Source of the DNA: an uncultured Sulfitobacter sp.
GTDB lineage: Bacteria > Pseudomonadota > Alphaproteobacteria > Rhodobacterales > Rhodobacteraceae
Assembly (NCBI RefSeq): GCF_947499945.1
Contig: NZ_CANMQD010000001.1
Location: 1,116,001-1,180,000 of the forward strand
DNA length: 64,000 nucleotides
Direction: 5' to 3'
Part shown: one piece after another, positions 1 to 8,943 of the stretch
Layout of the letters: every line of letters starts with the position of its first letter
Position numbering within the stretch: the first letter of the stretch is position 1
Notes under the pieces: generated by a model
What the model was told of the DNA's origin: nothing
Seen by the model: the letters and a program-made list of their open reading frames with translations, nothing else
Databases searched by the model: none
Position numbers and translations under genes: made by a program

Positions 1-162
1 GCCTACTCCCGCGAACTCTATCAATGGGAAGGGGTGGCGCAGACGGTCAAATTTGATCACATCATCCGCCACTATCACTACAGCCATGAGACGATTAACC
101 CCAACCGGATCATCCCGATCAATCCCGTTATTGACTGGCACGCGCCGCATGATCGCGGTTAA
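1..162 (+). CDS. Glutathionyl-hydroquinone reductase, C-terminal fragment
   Basis: The first 53 codons in view are the end of a gene whose start lies before the window. The peptide carries the segment FDHIIRHYHYSHETINPNRI followed by IPINPVIDW. This is the characteristic C-terminal block of the YqjG/Ecm4 (xi-class) glutathione transferases, which reduce glutathionyl-hydroquinones in the cytoplasm. The catalytic cysteine would be in the missing N-terminal part. Its stop codon shares TTAA with the stop of the convergent receiver-domain gene. Family assignment is from memory of the C-terminal motif; the rest of the gene cannot be judged. Confidence 0.8.
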   Translation, partial: AYSRELYQWEGVAQTVKFDHIIRHYHYSHETINPNRIIPINPVIDWHAPHDRG

Positions 163-554
163 CTGACCTGCAACTCCGCACCGTAATGCGCCACCATGGC
201 CACGAGGTCCTCTGGTGGCGTACTGCTTTGCACAAAGGCCCGTGCATTGGCCGAATGGGCAAAAATCGATCCGTCAGAGAAAAAGCTGGTGTTGGTCACA
301 AAAATCACTCGCGCATCGGGCTGGCGATAGTTGGCATAATCCGAAATCGCGAGGGCACAGCCTTCCTCGATCACCAAATCCAGAATGATAATATCAGTAT
401 CATTTTCTGAAAGATGCGCGATAGCCAGATCCTGACCTGCGACACTTGTCACTTTCATACCCTGCCGCAGCAGATGCCGCTGCCAGACATTTGCCAGTTC
501 CGGCACGCTCTCTACAATCAGGACACGTGTTATTTGAGGTCGGCTGGCACTCAT
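159..554 (-). CDS. Response regulator receiver-domain protein (degenerate active site)
   Basis: A 131-residue stand-alone CheY-like receiver with no output domain. Numbering from an upstream start five codons earlier, it has the beta-1 strand VLIVES, the phosphoacceptor Asp64 in IIILDLV, and Thr92 in VIFVTNT. The usual lysine after beta-5 is replaced by glutamine (AFVQSST), and the usual acidic pair after beta-1 is reduced to one Glu. I chose the ATG at 554 because GGAGGG lies about 8 bases upstream; an in-frame ATG at 569 has no such site. No histidine kinase is nearby. Partner and output are unknown. The stop overlaps the convergent upstream gene. Confidence 0.8.
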   Translation of the reverse strand: MSASRPQITRVLIVESVPELANVWQRHLLRQGMKVTSVAGQDLAIAHLSENDTDIIILDLVIEEGCALAISDYANYRQPDARVIFVTNTSFFSDGSIFAHSANARAFVQSSTPPEDLVAMVAHYGAELQVS

Positions 555-726
555 ACCAAAGCCCTCCATGGCGCTTAAAGAAACGATTTAATTAAAAATA
601 AGAACAGCAGAATCAACGCAACTGCCCAGAGCATAACCTTCTCTTGAATGTTATTCCAAACTCCGCTTTGTCGAACGGGGAAAACTGGCTGATTTCGGCC
701 TGTAATTTTAACAATGAGTAAAATAC

Positions 727-1674
727 TTGGGCAAAAATCTACGAGATCACGGCGGAGGCATTGACGAAGCGGCAGAAAAATTTGGCGGCTTACGTAGCCA
801 ATGGGTTGATTTATCGACAGGAATCAATCCCATAGCCTACAAATTAGGCACATTCACCGATGACGCGTGGACAGCCCTGCCTGACCGCGTTGCAACATCG
901 GCCCTCCTTGATGCCGCGCGACAATTTTGGAAGGTTCCAAAAGGGGCGGCCATCCTCGCCACACCCGGCGCTTCGGCCTCCATCGCGATGATTCCCCGGC
1001 TGCGTCCAACTGCGACGGTCCATATTGCGACCCCTACATACAACGAACACGCCGCCGCTTTTGCCGCAGCAGGATGGAATCAAACAGACACCCCGCAAAA
1101 GGCGGCGGCCCAAGTCATTGTGCACCCCAACAACCCCGATGGCCGTATATTTGATGCCTCTGATCTCCATGCCCCCCTGCGCATCATCGACGAGAGTTTT
1201 GCCGACGTCATCCCCAACGCCTCCCTCATTGCCGAAGCAGCAACACCAAACACTGTCGTCCTCAAAAGCTTCGGCAAGTTCTGGGGCCTCGCAGGTCTGC
1301 GCCTCGGCTTCGCCATCGGTGATCCCGAATTAATCAATCAACTCGCCACAATGCTTGGCCCTTGGCCCGTCGCAGGTCCCGCCCTGCAAATCGGCGCACG
1401 CGCCCTGAGCGATCACGATTGGGCCGACCAAACCCGCGAGCGTCTACTTACCGATACCACCCGCATTGACTCCCTGCTTACAAACGCAGGTGCCAAACCC
1501 ATTGGCGGAACCACCCTCTTCCGTCTCTACGAGGTTGACGACGCCGCTAAGTGGCAAGACCGCCTCGCCAGTCGCCACATCTGGAGTCGCGTATTCCCCT
1601 ACAATTCCCGCTGGCTTCGCCTCGGCCTGCCTGCACCTGACCAATGGTCTCGTCTCGAGAAGGCCCTCGCATGA
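727..1674 (+). CDS. cobC: Threonine-phosphate decarboxylase / CobC aminotransferase-like
   Basis: A 315-residue fold-type I PLP enzyme. In cobalamin synthesis CobC/CobD(Salmonella) enzymes decarboxylate L-threonine-O-3-phosphate to the aminopropanol phosphate linker. The sequence opens with RDHGGGIDEAAEKFGG, typical of the family. It also has VHPNNPDGR, IIDESFAD, and the PLP-lysine segment SFGKFWGLAGLRLGF with Lys184. The start is TTG, since an in-frame TGA at 715-717 leaves no ATG upstream. It overlaps cobD by ATGA, so the two are translationally coupled and the function is strengthened by that neighbour. Cytoplasmic. A histidinol-phosphate aminotransferase is the main alternative, less likely in this context. 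Confidence 0.88.
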   Translation: MGKNLRDHGGGIDEAAEKFGGLRSQWVDLSTGINPIAYKLGTFTDDAWTALPDRVATSALLDAARQFWKVPKGAAILATPGASASIAMIPRLRPTATVHIATPTYNEHAAAFAAAGWNQTDTPQKAAAQVIVHPNNPDGRIFDASDLHAPLRIIDESFADVIPNASLIAEAATPNTVVLKSFGKFWGLAGLRLGFAIGDPELINQLATMLGPWPVAGPALQIGARALSDHDWADQTRERLLTDTTRIDSLLTNAGAKPIGGTTLFRLYEVDDAAKWQDRLASRHIWSRVFPYNSRWLRLGLPAPDQWSRLEKALA

Positions 1675-2588
1675 GCACGCCCATAATCCTCATTCTCGCC
1701 CTCCTCCTCGATGCGGCCTTAGGCGAGCCAAAGTGGCTGTGGGACCGCCTGCCCCATCCCGCAGTTCTCATGGGACGGGCGGTTAGTGCTTTGGATCGCA
1801 TGCTCAACCCCAAGCGCGGCGGCATCATGGCAGGTGCGTTGACAATGGCCTTGCTGATCGGCGGAGCCTACCTCATCGGATGGGCGCTTTCGCTGCTCGG
1901 CCCTGTGGTTGAGATCATCGTTTGTGCAATCCTGCTTGCCCAACATTCCCTCGTGCAACATGTGGCCGCTGTCGCGGATGGCTTGCGAGTCTCGCTGGGC
2001 GATGGCCGCCGCGCCGTGGCCATGATCGTCAGCCGCGATACTGCTGGAATGGATCAATCCGCCGTCGCCCGCTCCGCAATCGAGAGCGCCGCCGAGAACC
2101 TCTCGGATGGCATCATCGCGCCCGCCTTCTGGTTCCTTATCGGCGGCCTGCCTGCGCTTTTAGTCTATAAAATCATCAACACTGCCGACAGCATGATTGC
2201 CTACCGCACGCCCCGCTATGAATACTTCGGAAAAGCGGCAGCTTATGTCGATGATATCATGAATCTCATCCCCTCCCGTGTCACCTGCTGGCTTATCGCA
2301 ATCCCCGCAGGCCTCATCGGCCAATGGCGCGAAATTGGCCGCGATGCGCGGAAACACCGCTCCCCCAACGCAGGCTGGCCGGAGGCCGCAATGTCCCGCG
2401 CCATAGGTGTGGCATTGGCTGGCCCCCGCACCTATAATGGCAAAATGCAGGAATTTCCTTGGGTGGGGGACAGCGGTAATCAGAATCCCGATCCCAGCGA
2501 TATTGATGCAGCCATAGGTCAGCTTTGGCGGGCTTGGGGCATGCTACTGGGGCTCACGGTTCTGCTCGCCCTGTTCGGTTATACTTAG
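1671..2588 (+). CDS. cobD: Adenosylcobinamide-phosphate synthase CobD/CbiB
   Basis: A 305-residue inner-membrane protein of the CobD/CbiB family, which attaches the aminopropanol arm to adenosylcobyric acid. The family start LLLDAALGEPKWLWDRLPHP is visible. So are VSRDT, AIESAAENLSDGIIAPAFWF and INTADSMIAYRTPRYEYFG, the polar signature of the family, with several hydrophobic spans. The start is the ATG overlapping the cobC stop (ATGA); a longer reading from 1644 would run inside cobC. It acts directly after the CobC product, so the pair forms one pathway step. Confidence 0.93.
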   Translation: MSTPIILILALLLDAALGEPKWLWDRLPHPAVLMGRAVSALDRMLNPKRGGIMAGALTMALLIGGAYLIGWALSLLGPVVEIIVCAILLAQHSLVQHVAAVADGLRVSLGDGRRAVAMIVSRDTAGMDQSAVARSAIESAAENLSDGIIAPAFWFLIGGLPALLVYKIINTADSMIAYRTPRYEYFGKAAAYVDDIMNLIPSRVTCWLIAIPAGLIGQWREIGRDARKHRSPNAGWPEAAMSRAIGVALAGPRTYNGKMQEFPWVGDSGNQNPDPSDIDAAIGQLWRAWGMLLGLTVLLALFGYT

Positions 2589-2602
2589 ATCAAAGGTCAT
2601 TC

Positions 2603-3784
2603 ATGCGCTCCACATTCCTCGCAGCTCTCATCGCCCTCGCACCCGCCACTGCTATGGCCGCCACCTGCGGCGGCAACTTCAACAGCTTTAAGAACGGCTT
2701 GATCGCAGAGGCCCCCAAATACCGCGTCTCGTCAGATACCGCCAAACGCTTCCTCGCAGGTGTGCGCCAAGATCAATCCGTACTGCGTGCAGACCGCTCC
2801 CAAGGGGTCTTCCAACGCCCCTTCGTCGACTTTTCCCGCCGCCTCATCTCCAACGATCGCATCAACCGCGGCGTCAGCAATGGCCGCAAATATGGCCGCG
2901 TCTTTGACCGCGTCGAGCAGCGATACGGTGTCAGCCGCTCGGTCCTGCTCGCCTTTTGGGCGTTCGAGACGGACTACGGCAACATCCAAGGTAACTTTAA
3001 CACGGCCAACGCCCTCGTTACGCTGGCCCACGATTGCCGCCGCCCGCAACTCTTCCGCCCGCAGGTCTTTGCCGCGATGGAATTATTTGCGCGCGGTGAA
3101 CTCGACCCCGCCAAGACCACAGGCGCATGGGCAGGCGAAATCGGCATGGTGCAAATGCTCCCCCGCGACATCATCGAAAACGGCACCGACGGCGACGGCG
3201 ATGGCCGCGTCTCGCTCAAAACCTCCGCCGCCGATGCCCTCATGTCGGGAGGCAAAATGCTCAAATCACTCGGTTGGCGGAAAGGTCAGCCATGGATCGA
3301 CGAAGTCATCGTGCCTGCCAATTTCGACTGGTCCCTCACAGGGTTGGAAACCACAAAATCCACCTCACAATGGGCAAAACTCGGCGTAAAACCCCGCGAT
3401 GGCCGCATGGCAAAACTACCCGCCTCGCTGATCCTGCCCCAAGGGCGCAAAGGGCCGGCCTTCATCGCCTACCCCAACTTCAACGTCTTCTTCGAATGGA
3501 ACCAAAGCTTCACCTACGTGCTCACCGCCGCCTATTTCGCTACCCGACTCAGCGGCGCGCCCGTCTATAATGCAGGTCGCCCCGAGCAGGGCCTCAGCGG
3601 CAACCAGATGAAACGCCTGCAACGCGCCTTGCAAAAACGCGGCTATAACGTGGGCAATGTCGACGGCATCCTCGGTTCGAATACACGCAAAGCTGTGCAA
3701 AAAGAGCAGATCCGCCTCAAATTGCCCGCCGACGCATGGCCCACACCTGCATTGCTGTCCAAACTGGAAGGCGCTTCACGATGA
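2603..3784 (+). CDS. Lytic murein transglycosylase (MltB type) with peptidoglycan-binding domain
   Basis: A 393-residue exported enzyme predicted to cleave peptidoglycan glycan strands to 1,6-anhydro-muramyl products. A signal peptide (residues 1 to about 20, ending AMAA) is followed by the MltB-type catalytic domain. The probable catalytic Glu is in LLAFWAFETDYG, with IGMVQMLPRD further on. A C-terminal PG_binding_1 repeat (about 325-385) contains RLQRALQKRGYNVG and VDGILGSNTRKAVQ. It starts 14 bases after cobD and overlaps the rhodanese gene by ATGA, so the transcript may continue through all of them. No lipobox, so probably periplasmic rather than a lipoprotein like E. coli MltB. Confidence 0.88.
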   Translation: MRSTFLAALIALAPATAMAATCGGNFNSFKNGLIAEAPKYRVSSDTAKRFLAGVRQDQSVLRADRSQGVFQRPFVDFSRRLISNDRINRGVSNGRKYGRVFDRVEQRYGVSRSVLLAFWAFETDYGNIQGNFNTANALVTLAHDCRRPQLFRPQVFAAMELFARGELDPAKTTGAWAGEIGMVQMLPRDIIENGTDGDGDGRVSLKTSAADALMSGGKMLKSLGWRKGQPWIDEVIVPANFDWSLTGLETTKSTSQWAKLGVKPRDGRMAKLPASLILPQGRKGPAFIAYPNFNVFFEWNQSFTYVLTAAYFATRLSGAPVYNAGRPEQGLSGNQMKRLQRALQKRGYNVGNVDGILGSNTRKAVQKEQIRLKLPADAWPTPALLSKLEGASR

Positions 3785-4179
3785 CCCTGAAAATCTCCGC
3801 CGCCACAATGGTCGCCAACGCCCGCGCCCGCATCGAGGAGATCGAGACACCGGACGCCATCGCCATGGTCGGCAACCCCGACGTCCAAATCGTCGATCTA
3901 CGTGACCCGCGCGAGCGGGAACGCACAGGCTTCATCCCCGGCAGCTTTCACTGCCCGCGCGGCATGCTCGAATTTTGGGTCGACCCCGACAGCCCGTACT
4001 TCAAAGACGTTTTCGCGCAGGATAAGAAGTTCGTCTTCCACTGCGCCTCAGGCTGGCGCTCCGCCATTTCCGTGGCCACGTTACAAGACATGGGCTTTGA
4101 CGCCGCACACATCAAAGAAGGCTTCGGCGCGTGGGAAAAAGCAGGCGGGCCCGTCGAACAGGTCAAACCAAAGGCCTAA
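3781..4179 (+). CDS. Rhodanese-like domain protein
   Basis: A 132-residue single-domain rhodanese. It has the substrate-loop motif IVDLRDPRERERTGFIPGS and the active-site segment FVFHCASGWRSA with Cys88, the residue expected to carry persulfide. Rhodaneses transfer sulfane sulfur, but the in vivo acceptor here is unknown. The start ATG overlaps the stop of the transglycosylase gene (ATGA), which rules out the longer upstream reading. No signal peptide, so cytoplasmic. Its stop lies one base from the convergent smc stop. Confidence 0.88.
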   Translation: MTLKISAATMVANARARIEEIETPDAIAMVGNPDVQIVDLRDPRERERTGFIPGSFHCPRGMLEFWVDPDSPYFKDVFAQDKKFVFHCASGWRSAISVATLQDMGFDAAHIKEGFGAWEKAGGPVEQVKPKA

Positions 4180-4180
4180 C

Positions 4181-7100
4181 TCACGCGACCATCTGGCTCG
4201 CTTTTTTCAGATCGACCGAGACAAGCTGGCTCACGCCCTGCTCCGCCATGGTCACACCAAACAGACGGTCCATCCGCGCCATCGTCACCGCATGGTGCGT
4301 GATGATGAGGAACCGCGTATCGGTCTGGCGGCACATCTCGTCCAGCAGGTCACAAAACCGCGTCACGTTGGCATCATCCAGCGGTGCATCAACCTCGTCC
4401 AGCACACAGATCGGAGCAGGGTTGGCAAGGAAGACAGCAAAGATCAGCGCCATCGCCGTCAGCGTCTGCTCGCCCCCCGAAAGCAAGCTCAAAGTCGACA
4501 GCTTCTTACCCGGCGGCTGACACATGATCTCCAACCCCGCCTCAAGCGGATCATCAGATTCCACCATCACAAGGCTCGCCTCACCGCCCCCGAAAAGATG
4601 CGAAAACAGCGTGCCAAAATTGCTGTTCACCTGTTCAAAAGCCGTCAGCAACCGCTCGCGCCCTTCCTTATTCAGGCTCGCAATGCCCGAGCGCAGCGTT
4701 TTGATCGCCTCTTCGAGATCATTCTTCTCGTTAATCAGCGTATCGTGCTCTTCCTGCACTTCCTTGGCGTCTTCCTCCGCCCGCAGGTTCACCGCGCCCA
4801 AAGCATCACGCTGACGCTTGAGACGGTTCACATCCGCCTCCAGCACATCCGCCGCGGGCATCTGGTCAGGGTTCACATCCAACTGGGTGAGCAACTGGTT
4901 CGGGGTGAGCTGTTGATCCTCCGCTATCCGCTCCGCCGCTGCTGCAACCGTTTCCTTGGTTGCATCACTCCGCGCCTCCGACCGCGCCCGCGCTTCGCGT
5001 GCCTCTGAGGCCGCGCGCTCCGCTTCACGCTCCGCCAATGTCGTCTCGCGTAGCGTCGCCTCAGCCACCGACAGCTTATCCACAGCCTCGGCGCGCCGCG
5101 CTTCAGATTTGGTAATCTCACTGCTCAACTGATAACGCTTGGCCGCGATCTCCGCTGGTGCCGCGCCCGCTTCTTTGAGTTCGGCCTCGGATGCTTCCTT
5201 ACGCTCAACCAATTCCGTACTGCGCTTCTCCGCAGTTTCCAAACGGTGCCGCCAGCCGCTTAACTCCTTCGTCACTTCCTGCGCTCGCTTGGTCCGCGCA
5301 TCGCCCTCACGGCGCAATTCATCATGGTTAGAACGGCGTGACATCATCGTGATCCGCGCCGCTTCCACAGCCATGCGGATATCCTCCACCGCCGCCCGCG
5401 CCTCACTCAAATCACCCAGATCCGCCAGCGCCCGCTCCGCCTCCAGAACCCGCGCCCGCGCGCCCATCGCCTCATCCTCGTGGCGCGTCACGGCCAGCCC
5501 AAGGCTCTCCAACCGCCCCGCAGCCAAGTTGCGATCCGCCTCAACACGGCTCAACGCACGCCCCGCATCCGCAACCATCCTGTCCGCATCGCGCCGCGCT
5601 TCCCGCGCACGCTTATCAGCCTCCGACTGCGCGGCCAGTTGCGCCGTCAGGCTCTCATGCGCTGCCCGTGCACCTTCCGCCCGCTGGCTCGCCTGCTCCA
5701 AGGATTGTTTGAGAACTTCCAAACGGTTGAGTTGTTGTAACCGCAATGCCGCTGCTGATGGCGCGTCCTCCGCCCATGCGCGAAACCCGTCCCAGCGCCA
5801 CAAATCACCCTCAAGCGATACCAGCCGCTGTCCAGGCTGCAATGCGGCCTGCAACCGCGGCCCCTCATCCGCATCCACAAGCCCTATCTGACCCATGCGA
5901 CGCCCCAAAACATCTGGGCAGGACACATGATTGGTAAGCGGCGTCACCCCCGCAGGCAACGCCTGAACCTGTGCATACGCCGCCAAAGCAGACCAGCCCG
6001 ACGGTCCATCCGCATCCACTTCAGGCGCACGTAAATCATCGGCGAGGGCCGCACCAAGCGCCTTCTCGAACCCATGCTCCACCTGCAAGCGGTCCAAAAT
6101 CTGGCCACCCTCTGCCGTGTCGCGCTCCACCAACTTGGCCAATGCGCCCGCCTCGGCGCGCAACGCATTCATCTCGCCCTCGGCCTCCGACCGCTCACCA
6201 CGCGCTTCCGCCTCGCGCGCTTGCGTTGTCGCCCGCGCCTCCTCCGCCGCAATCAACCCGTCCTCAGCCGCCTGTGCAGCCGTCTGTGCCGCAGCCTCTG
6301 CTGCTGTCGCCGTCTCAAAATCACCCGCTGCCTTTGCCAGCGAAGCCTCGCTCGCCGCAACAGCCTCCCGCGCGCGCACTGCTTCTGCCTCCGACTTGGA
6401 TTGTGTCTTGCGATTGTCCTCCAACAACCGCTCAGCCGAGCCATACCGCGCCGCAAGCCGTGCCACGTCCTCGGTTTGCTGGCCTAACTCACCCTCACGC
6501 GCCTGCAAAATCGCCGCCGATTCCCGCGCCACTTCCACCGCATTCTCCAAAGCAACATCGTGCCCCTCGCCCGCCTTAGCAAGCTCACGCTGCTCCCATT
6601 CCAGCCGCTCAATCGTATCGCCCGCATCACGGTTCAACCCGCCTTCGCGCTCGATATCCCGCGCCAGTTGGTCAATCCGCCCCTGCAACGTCTCGATCAG
6701 CGCACTCGCCCGCGCCTCTTGATCGCTCAGCGTATCGCGCTGTACGATCAAGCGTTGCACAACAGCCGCCGCAATCGCATCCTCCTCACGCAACGCAGGC
6801 AGCGCTTCCTCTGCCTCTTGCCGCGCCTTGGCTGACGTCCGCACCAGCCCCTCGGCCTGCGCCGCCGCCGTCACGCGCTGGCGCAACTCATCCTCGGACT
6901 TCGCCCGCGCATCATCCGCTTCGCGCCAGCGGCGATACAGCAACGTCCCCTCCGTCCGACGCAACTGATCGCCAATCTCGCGGTACCGCGCGGCCTGACG
7001 TGCCTGCCGCGCCAGCTGCGCCAATTGCGCCGCCAACTGCTCAACCACATCATCAACCCGCGCCAGATTGGTCTCCGCCCCGTTCAGCTTCAGCTCCGCC

Positions 7101-7636
7101 TCATGACGCCGCGCATAGAGCCCCGAAATCCCGGCCGCTTCCTCTAGAATACGGCGACGGTTTTTGGGCTTGGCGTTGATCAGCTCACTAATCTGCCCCT
7201 GCCGCACCAATGCAGGGCTGTGCGACCCCGTCGAGGCATCGGCAAACAGCATCTGCACATCGCGCGCGCGCACATCCTTACCCGCCGCCTTATACGCACT
7301 GCCCACATCCCGCGTGATCCGCCGCACAATATCGAGGCTGTCATTCTCGTTGAACCCCGCAGGGGCCAACCGCTCACTATTATCAATCTGCAGAGATACT
7401 TCGGCAAAGTTGCGCGCAGGTCGCGTCGCCGCTCCCGCAAAAATCACATCTTCCATCCCACCACCGCGCATCGCGGTCGGGCGGTTCTCCCCCATGACCC
7501 AGCGCAGCGCCTCCAACAAATTGGATTTCCCACAGCCGTTCGGCCCCACAACACCCGTCAGACCATCCGCGATGATCAGATCGGTGGGGTCAACAAAGCT
7601 TTTGAAGCCCGTCAGCCTAAGTTTGGAAAAGCGCAT
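4181..7636 (-). CDS. smc: Chromosome segregation protein SMC
   Basis: 1151 residues, the normal size for bacterial SMC, which forms the condensin ring that loads on and organises DNA. The N-terminal head has MRFSKLRLTGFKSFVD and the Walker A GPNGCGKSN (31-39). Two long Ala/Glu/Arg-rich coiled coils flank a hinge at about 500-650. The C-terminal head has the signature LSGGEQ (about 1052) and Walker B ICVLDEVDAPLDD. High GC and Ala-rich heptads explain the many open shadow frames here. No scpA or scpB is visible beside it. Transcribed alone on the minus strand. Confidence 0.98.
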   Translation of the reverse strand: MRFSKLRLTGFKSFVDPTDLIIADGLTGVVGPNGCGKSNLLEALRWVMGENRPTAMRGGGMEDVIFAGAATRPARNFAEVSLQIDNSERLAPAGFNENDSLDIVRRITRDVGSAYKAAGKDVRARDVQMLFADASTGSHSPALVRQGQISELINAKPKNRRRILEEAAGISGLYARRHEAELKLNGAETNLARVDDVVEQLAAQLAQLARQARQAARYREIGDQLRRTEGTLLYRRWREADDARAKSEDELRQRVTAAAQAEGLVRTSAKARQEAEEALPALREEDAIAAAVVQRLIVQRDTLSDQEARASALIETLQGRIDQLARDIEREGGLNRDAGDTIERLEWEQRELAKAGEGHDVALENAVEVARESAAILQAREGELGQQTEDVARLAARYGSAERLLEDNRKTQSKSEAEAVRAREAVAASEASLAKAAGDFETATAAEAAAQTAAQAAEDGLIAAEEARATTQAREAEARGERSEAEGEMNALRAEAGALAKLVERDTAEGGQILDRLQVEHGFEKALGAALADDLRAPEVDADGPSGWSALAAYAQVQALPAGVTPLTNHVSCPDVLGRRMGQIGLVDADEGPRLQAALQPGQRLVSLEGDLWRWDGFRAWAEDAPSAAALRLQQLNRLEVLKQSLEQASQRAEGARAAHESLTAQLAAQSEADKRAREARRDADRMVADAGRALSRVEADRNLAAGRLESLGLAVTRHEDEAMGARARVLEAERALADLGDLSEARAAVEDIRMAVEAARITMMSRRSNHDELRREGDARTKRAQEVTKELSGWRHRLETAEKRSTELVERKEASEAELKEAGAAPAEIAAKRYQLSSEITKSEARRAEAVDKLSVAEATLRETTLAEREAERAASEAREARARSEARSDATKETVAAAAERIAEDQQLTPNQLLTQLDVNPDQMPAADVLEADVNRLKRQRDALGAVNLRAEEDAKEVQEEHDTLINEKNDLEEAIKTLRSGIASLNKEGRERLLTAFEQVNSNFGTLFSHLFGGGEASLVMVESDDPLEAGLEIMCQPPGKKLSTLSLLSGGEQTLTAMALIFAVFLANPAPICVLDEVDAPLDDANVTRFCDLLDEMCRQTDTRFLIITHHAVTMARMDRLFGVTMAEQGVSQLVSVDLKKASQMVA

Positions 7637-7757
7637 ATACCGCCTGCATGGTGATTCCGGATCGTGCAGTAGGGTGACGGAGTTGACCGACCCGAGTCAA
7701 CCACTCCACACAACCATCAGCGGTATCAGGCGACTTATCCACAAGATATTGCGCCAA

Positions 7758-8162
7758 TCAGGCAGGGGCGCAGTCGATCTCCACGGCTACACCGCCCAGC
7801 TGCTTAACTTTGGTCCCGCGCACAGGCACACATTCCACGTCAACAGGCAGCATAGGGACGACCCGCTTACCGCCCTTGCCACAGCGCAATATCCCCGTCG
7901 ACTGCGCCTGATCCCCGCGCACTTCCTTTACCTCACAACCACTGACCATCGCCATCGCCCGCCCCGCCCGCTCACGGATCGGACCAAAGCGCGGCGCATA
8001 TTCACTGTTGGTGCGGATCGCTTCCGCCAACTCGCCCCGCACCCGCACATCAAAAGTGGAGCCATCGACAGTCACAGTCGTTGCTTCCAGCCCGCGAAAA
8101 TGCGGACCAGCCGTGTTGCAGCCCATCAGGAACAGCACAAAAAGGAGGACTATAAGTTTCAT
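7758..8162 (-). CDS. Hypothetical lipoprotein, 134 residues
   Basis: Not recognised as a named family. The first 15 residues form a short signal sequence ending in the lipobox LFLMGC, so a lipoprotein anchored at Cys15 is predicted. The mature part includes an extended segment VTVDGSTFDVRVRG and a few paired cysteines (SGCEVKEV, GILRCGKG, VDVECVPV, EIDCAPA) that could form disulfides in the periplasm. It lies about 120 bases upstream of the smc start on the same strand. No functional clue from neighbours. Confidence 0.72.
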   Translation of the reverse strand: MKLIVLLFVLFLMGCNTAGPHFRGLEATTVTVDGSTFDVRVRGELAEAIRTNSEYAPRFGPIRERAGRAMAMVSGCEVKEVRGDQAQSTGILRCGKGGKRVVPMLPVDVECVPVRGTKVKQLGGVAVEIDCAPA

Positions 8163-8289
8163 CCCTCACTGATGGATCTTTATGCTTAACAATTAGTAAA
8201 CGCTGACCCGATTCTTAAAAGCCAAAATCAAATCAAACCGCTAACCTGCTATAACGATGTTATTTAGGCACAATCTGATTTTCTCATAT

Positions 8290-8312
8290 GGGGTTAGACC
8301 CAATTTAACCCC
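8290..8312. promoter_or_regulatory. Inverted repeat upstream of lipoprotein gene
   Basis: GGGGTTA (8290-8296) and TAACCCC (8306-8312) form a perfect 7-bp dyad with a 9-bp spacer. It sits 54 bases before the start of the 182-residue lipoprotein gene, in a 204-bp AT-rich intergenic region. It could be an operator. No T-run follows, so it is not an intrinsic terminator. The binding factor is unknown. Confidence 0.35.
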
Positions 8313-8366
8313 GCAGTCTTAAACCAGCGGCTAAAAGAGCGAAACTCCAGATTAGAAAGAGATTCT

Positions 8367-8915
8367 ATGCGTTTCGTCCCAATCGTCGCCCTTCTATCCG
8401 CCGCAGCTCTTGCAGCATGCACGCCCGCAGAAATCACAACACCGCCCATCTCTGTCACACCCAAAAATGCGGCAAACGCTGTGGGCCTCGACGTCTATGC
8501 AGGACCGCGACGCCGAGGCAATCCCGTGCCGTCCTTCCGCGGTCAGGAAACACTGCCGATCCGCTCTGCTGGTGTTGCGAGCGATGGCCAGCGCAAAGAG
8601 ATTTCGGGAGTGCCCTGCACCCTTGATGCTGGCGTCTATTCGGCGAAGTTCACCACTCCTGCAAACCTGATTGTCCCCGATTATGGGCCGAACTCACCCG
8701 CAATCTTCATTCGCTGCGCCTATGAGGATCAAAGCGGCTCAGTAACGGTGAATGCGTTTAATGCCACGACCCAACAACGCATGAGCAACGCTGCCGCTGG
8801 TGGTATTATCGGCGTAATCATCGTGGGGGCGGTCACCGCGGCAAAAGTCGACAATGAAAAGGACGAGTTCAAATATCCGGCCGTCACAGTCCAGATGCGC
8901 AAGCAAAAGAACTAG
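8367..8915 (+). CDS. Hypothetical lipoprotein, 182 residues
   Basis: No family recognised. The signal peptide ends in the lipobox LAAC (Cys17), so outer- or inner-membrane lipidation is predicted. The mature protein has a beta-rich middle with two cysteines (GVPCTLDAG, FIRCAYED). A Gly-rich hydrophobic stretch near 143-155 (AAGGIIGVIIVGAV) is reminiscent of glycine-zipper regions in envelope proteins. It is monocistronic, with its own upstream region, and is followed by the FadR-type gene with its palindrome. Confidence 0.75.
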   Translation: MRFVPIVALLSAAALAACTPAEITTPPISVTPKNAANAVGLDVYAGPRRRGNPVPSFRGQETLPIRSAGVASDGQRKEISGVPCTLDAGVYSAKFTTPANLIVPDYGPNSPAIFIRCAYEDQSGSVTVNAFNATTQQRMSNAAAGGIIGVIIVGAVTAAKVDNEKDEFKYPAVTVQMRKQKN

Positions 8916-8943
8916 GTACAACAAATCGGCACGCCTTGCCCCT

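Noticed and set aside
575..690. Minus-strand hydrophobic frame ending KVMLWAVALILLFLFLIKSF before a stop
   Set aside because: It looks like a membrane helix, but no in-frame start codon with a ribosome binding site exists upstream; the only ATG leaves about 20 residues without a site.
7164..8189. 341-codon plus-strand frame over the smc start and the lipoprotein gene
   Set aside because: Antisense shadow of high-GC codons; biased Ser/Arg/Pro composition and no ribosome binding site.
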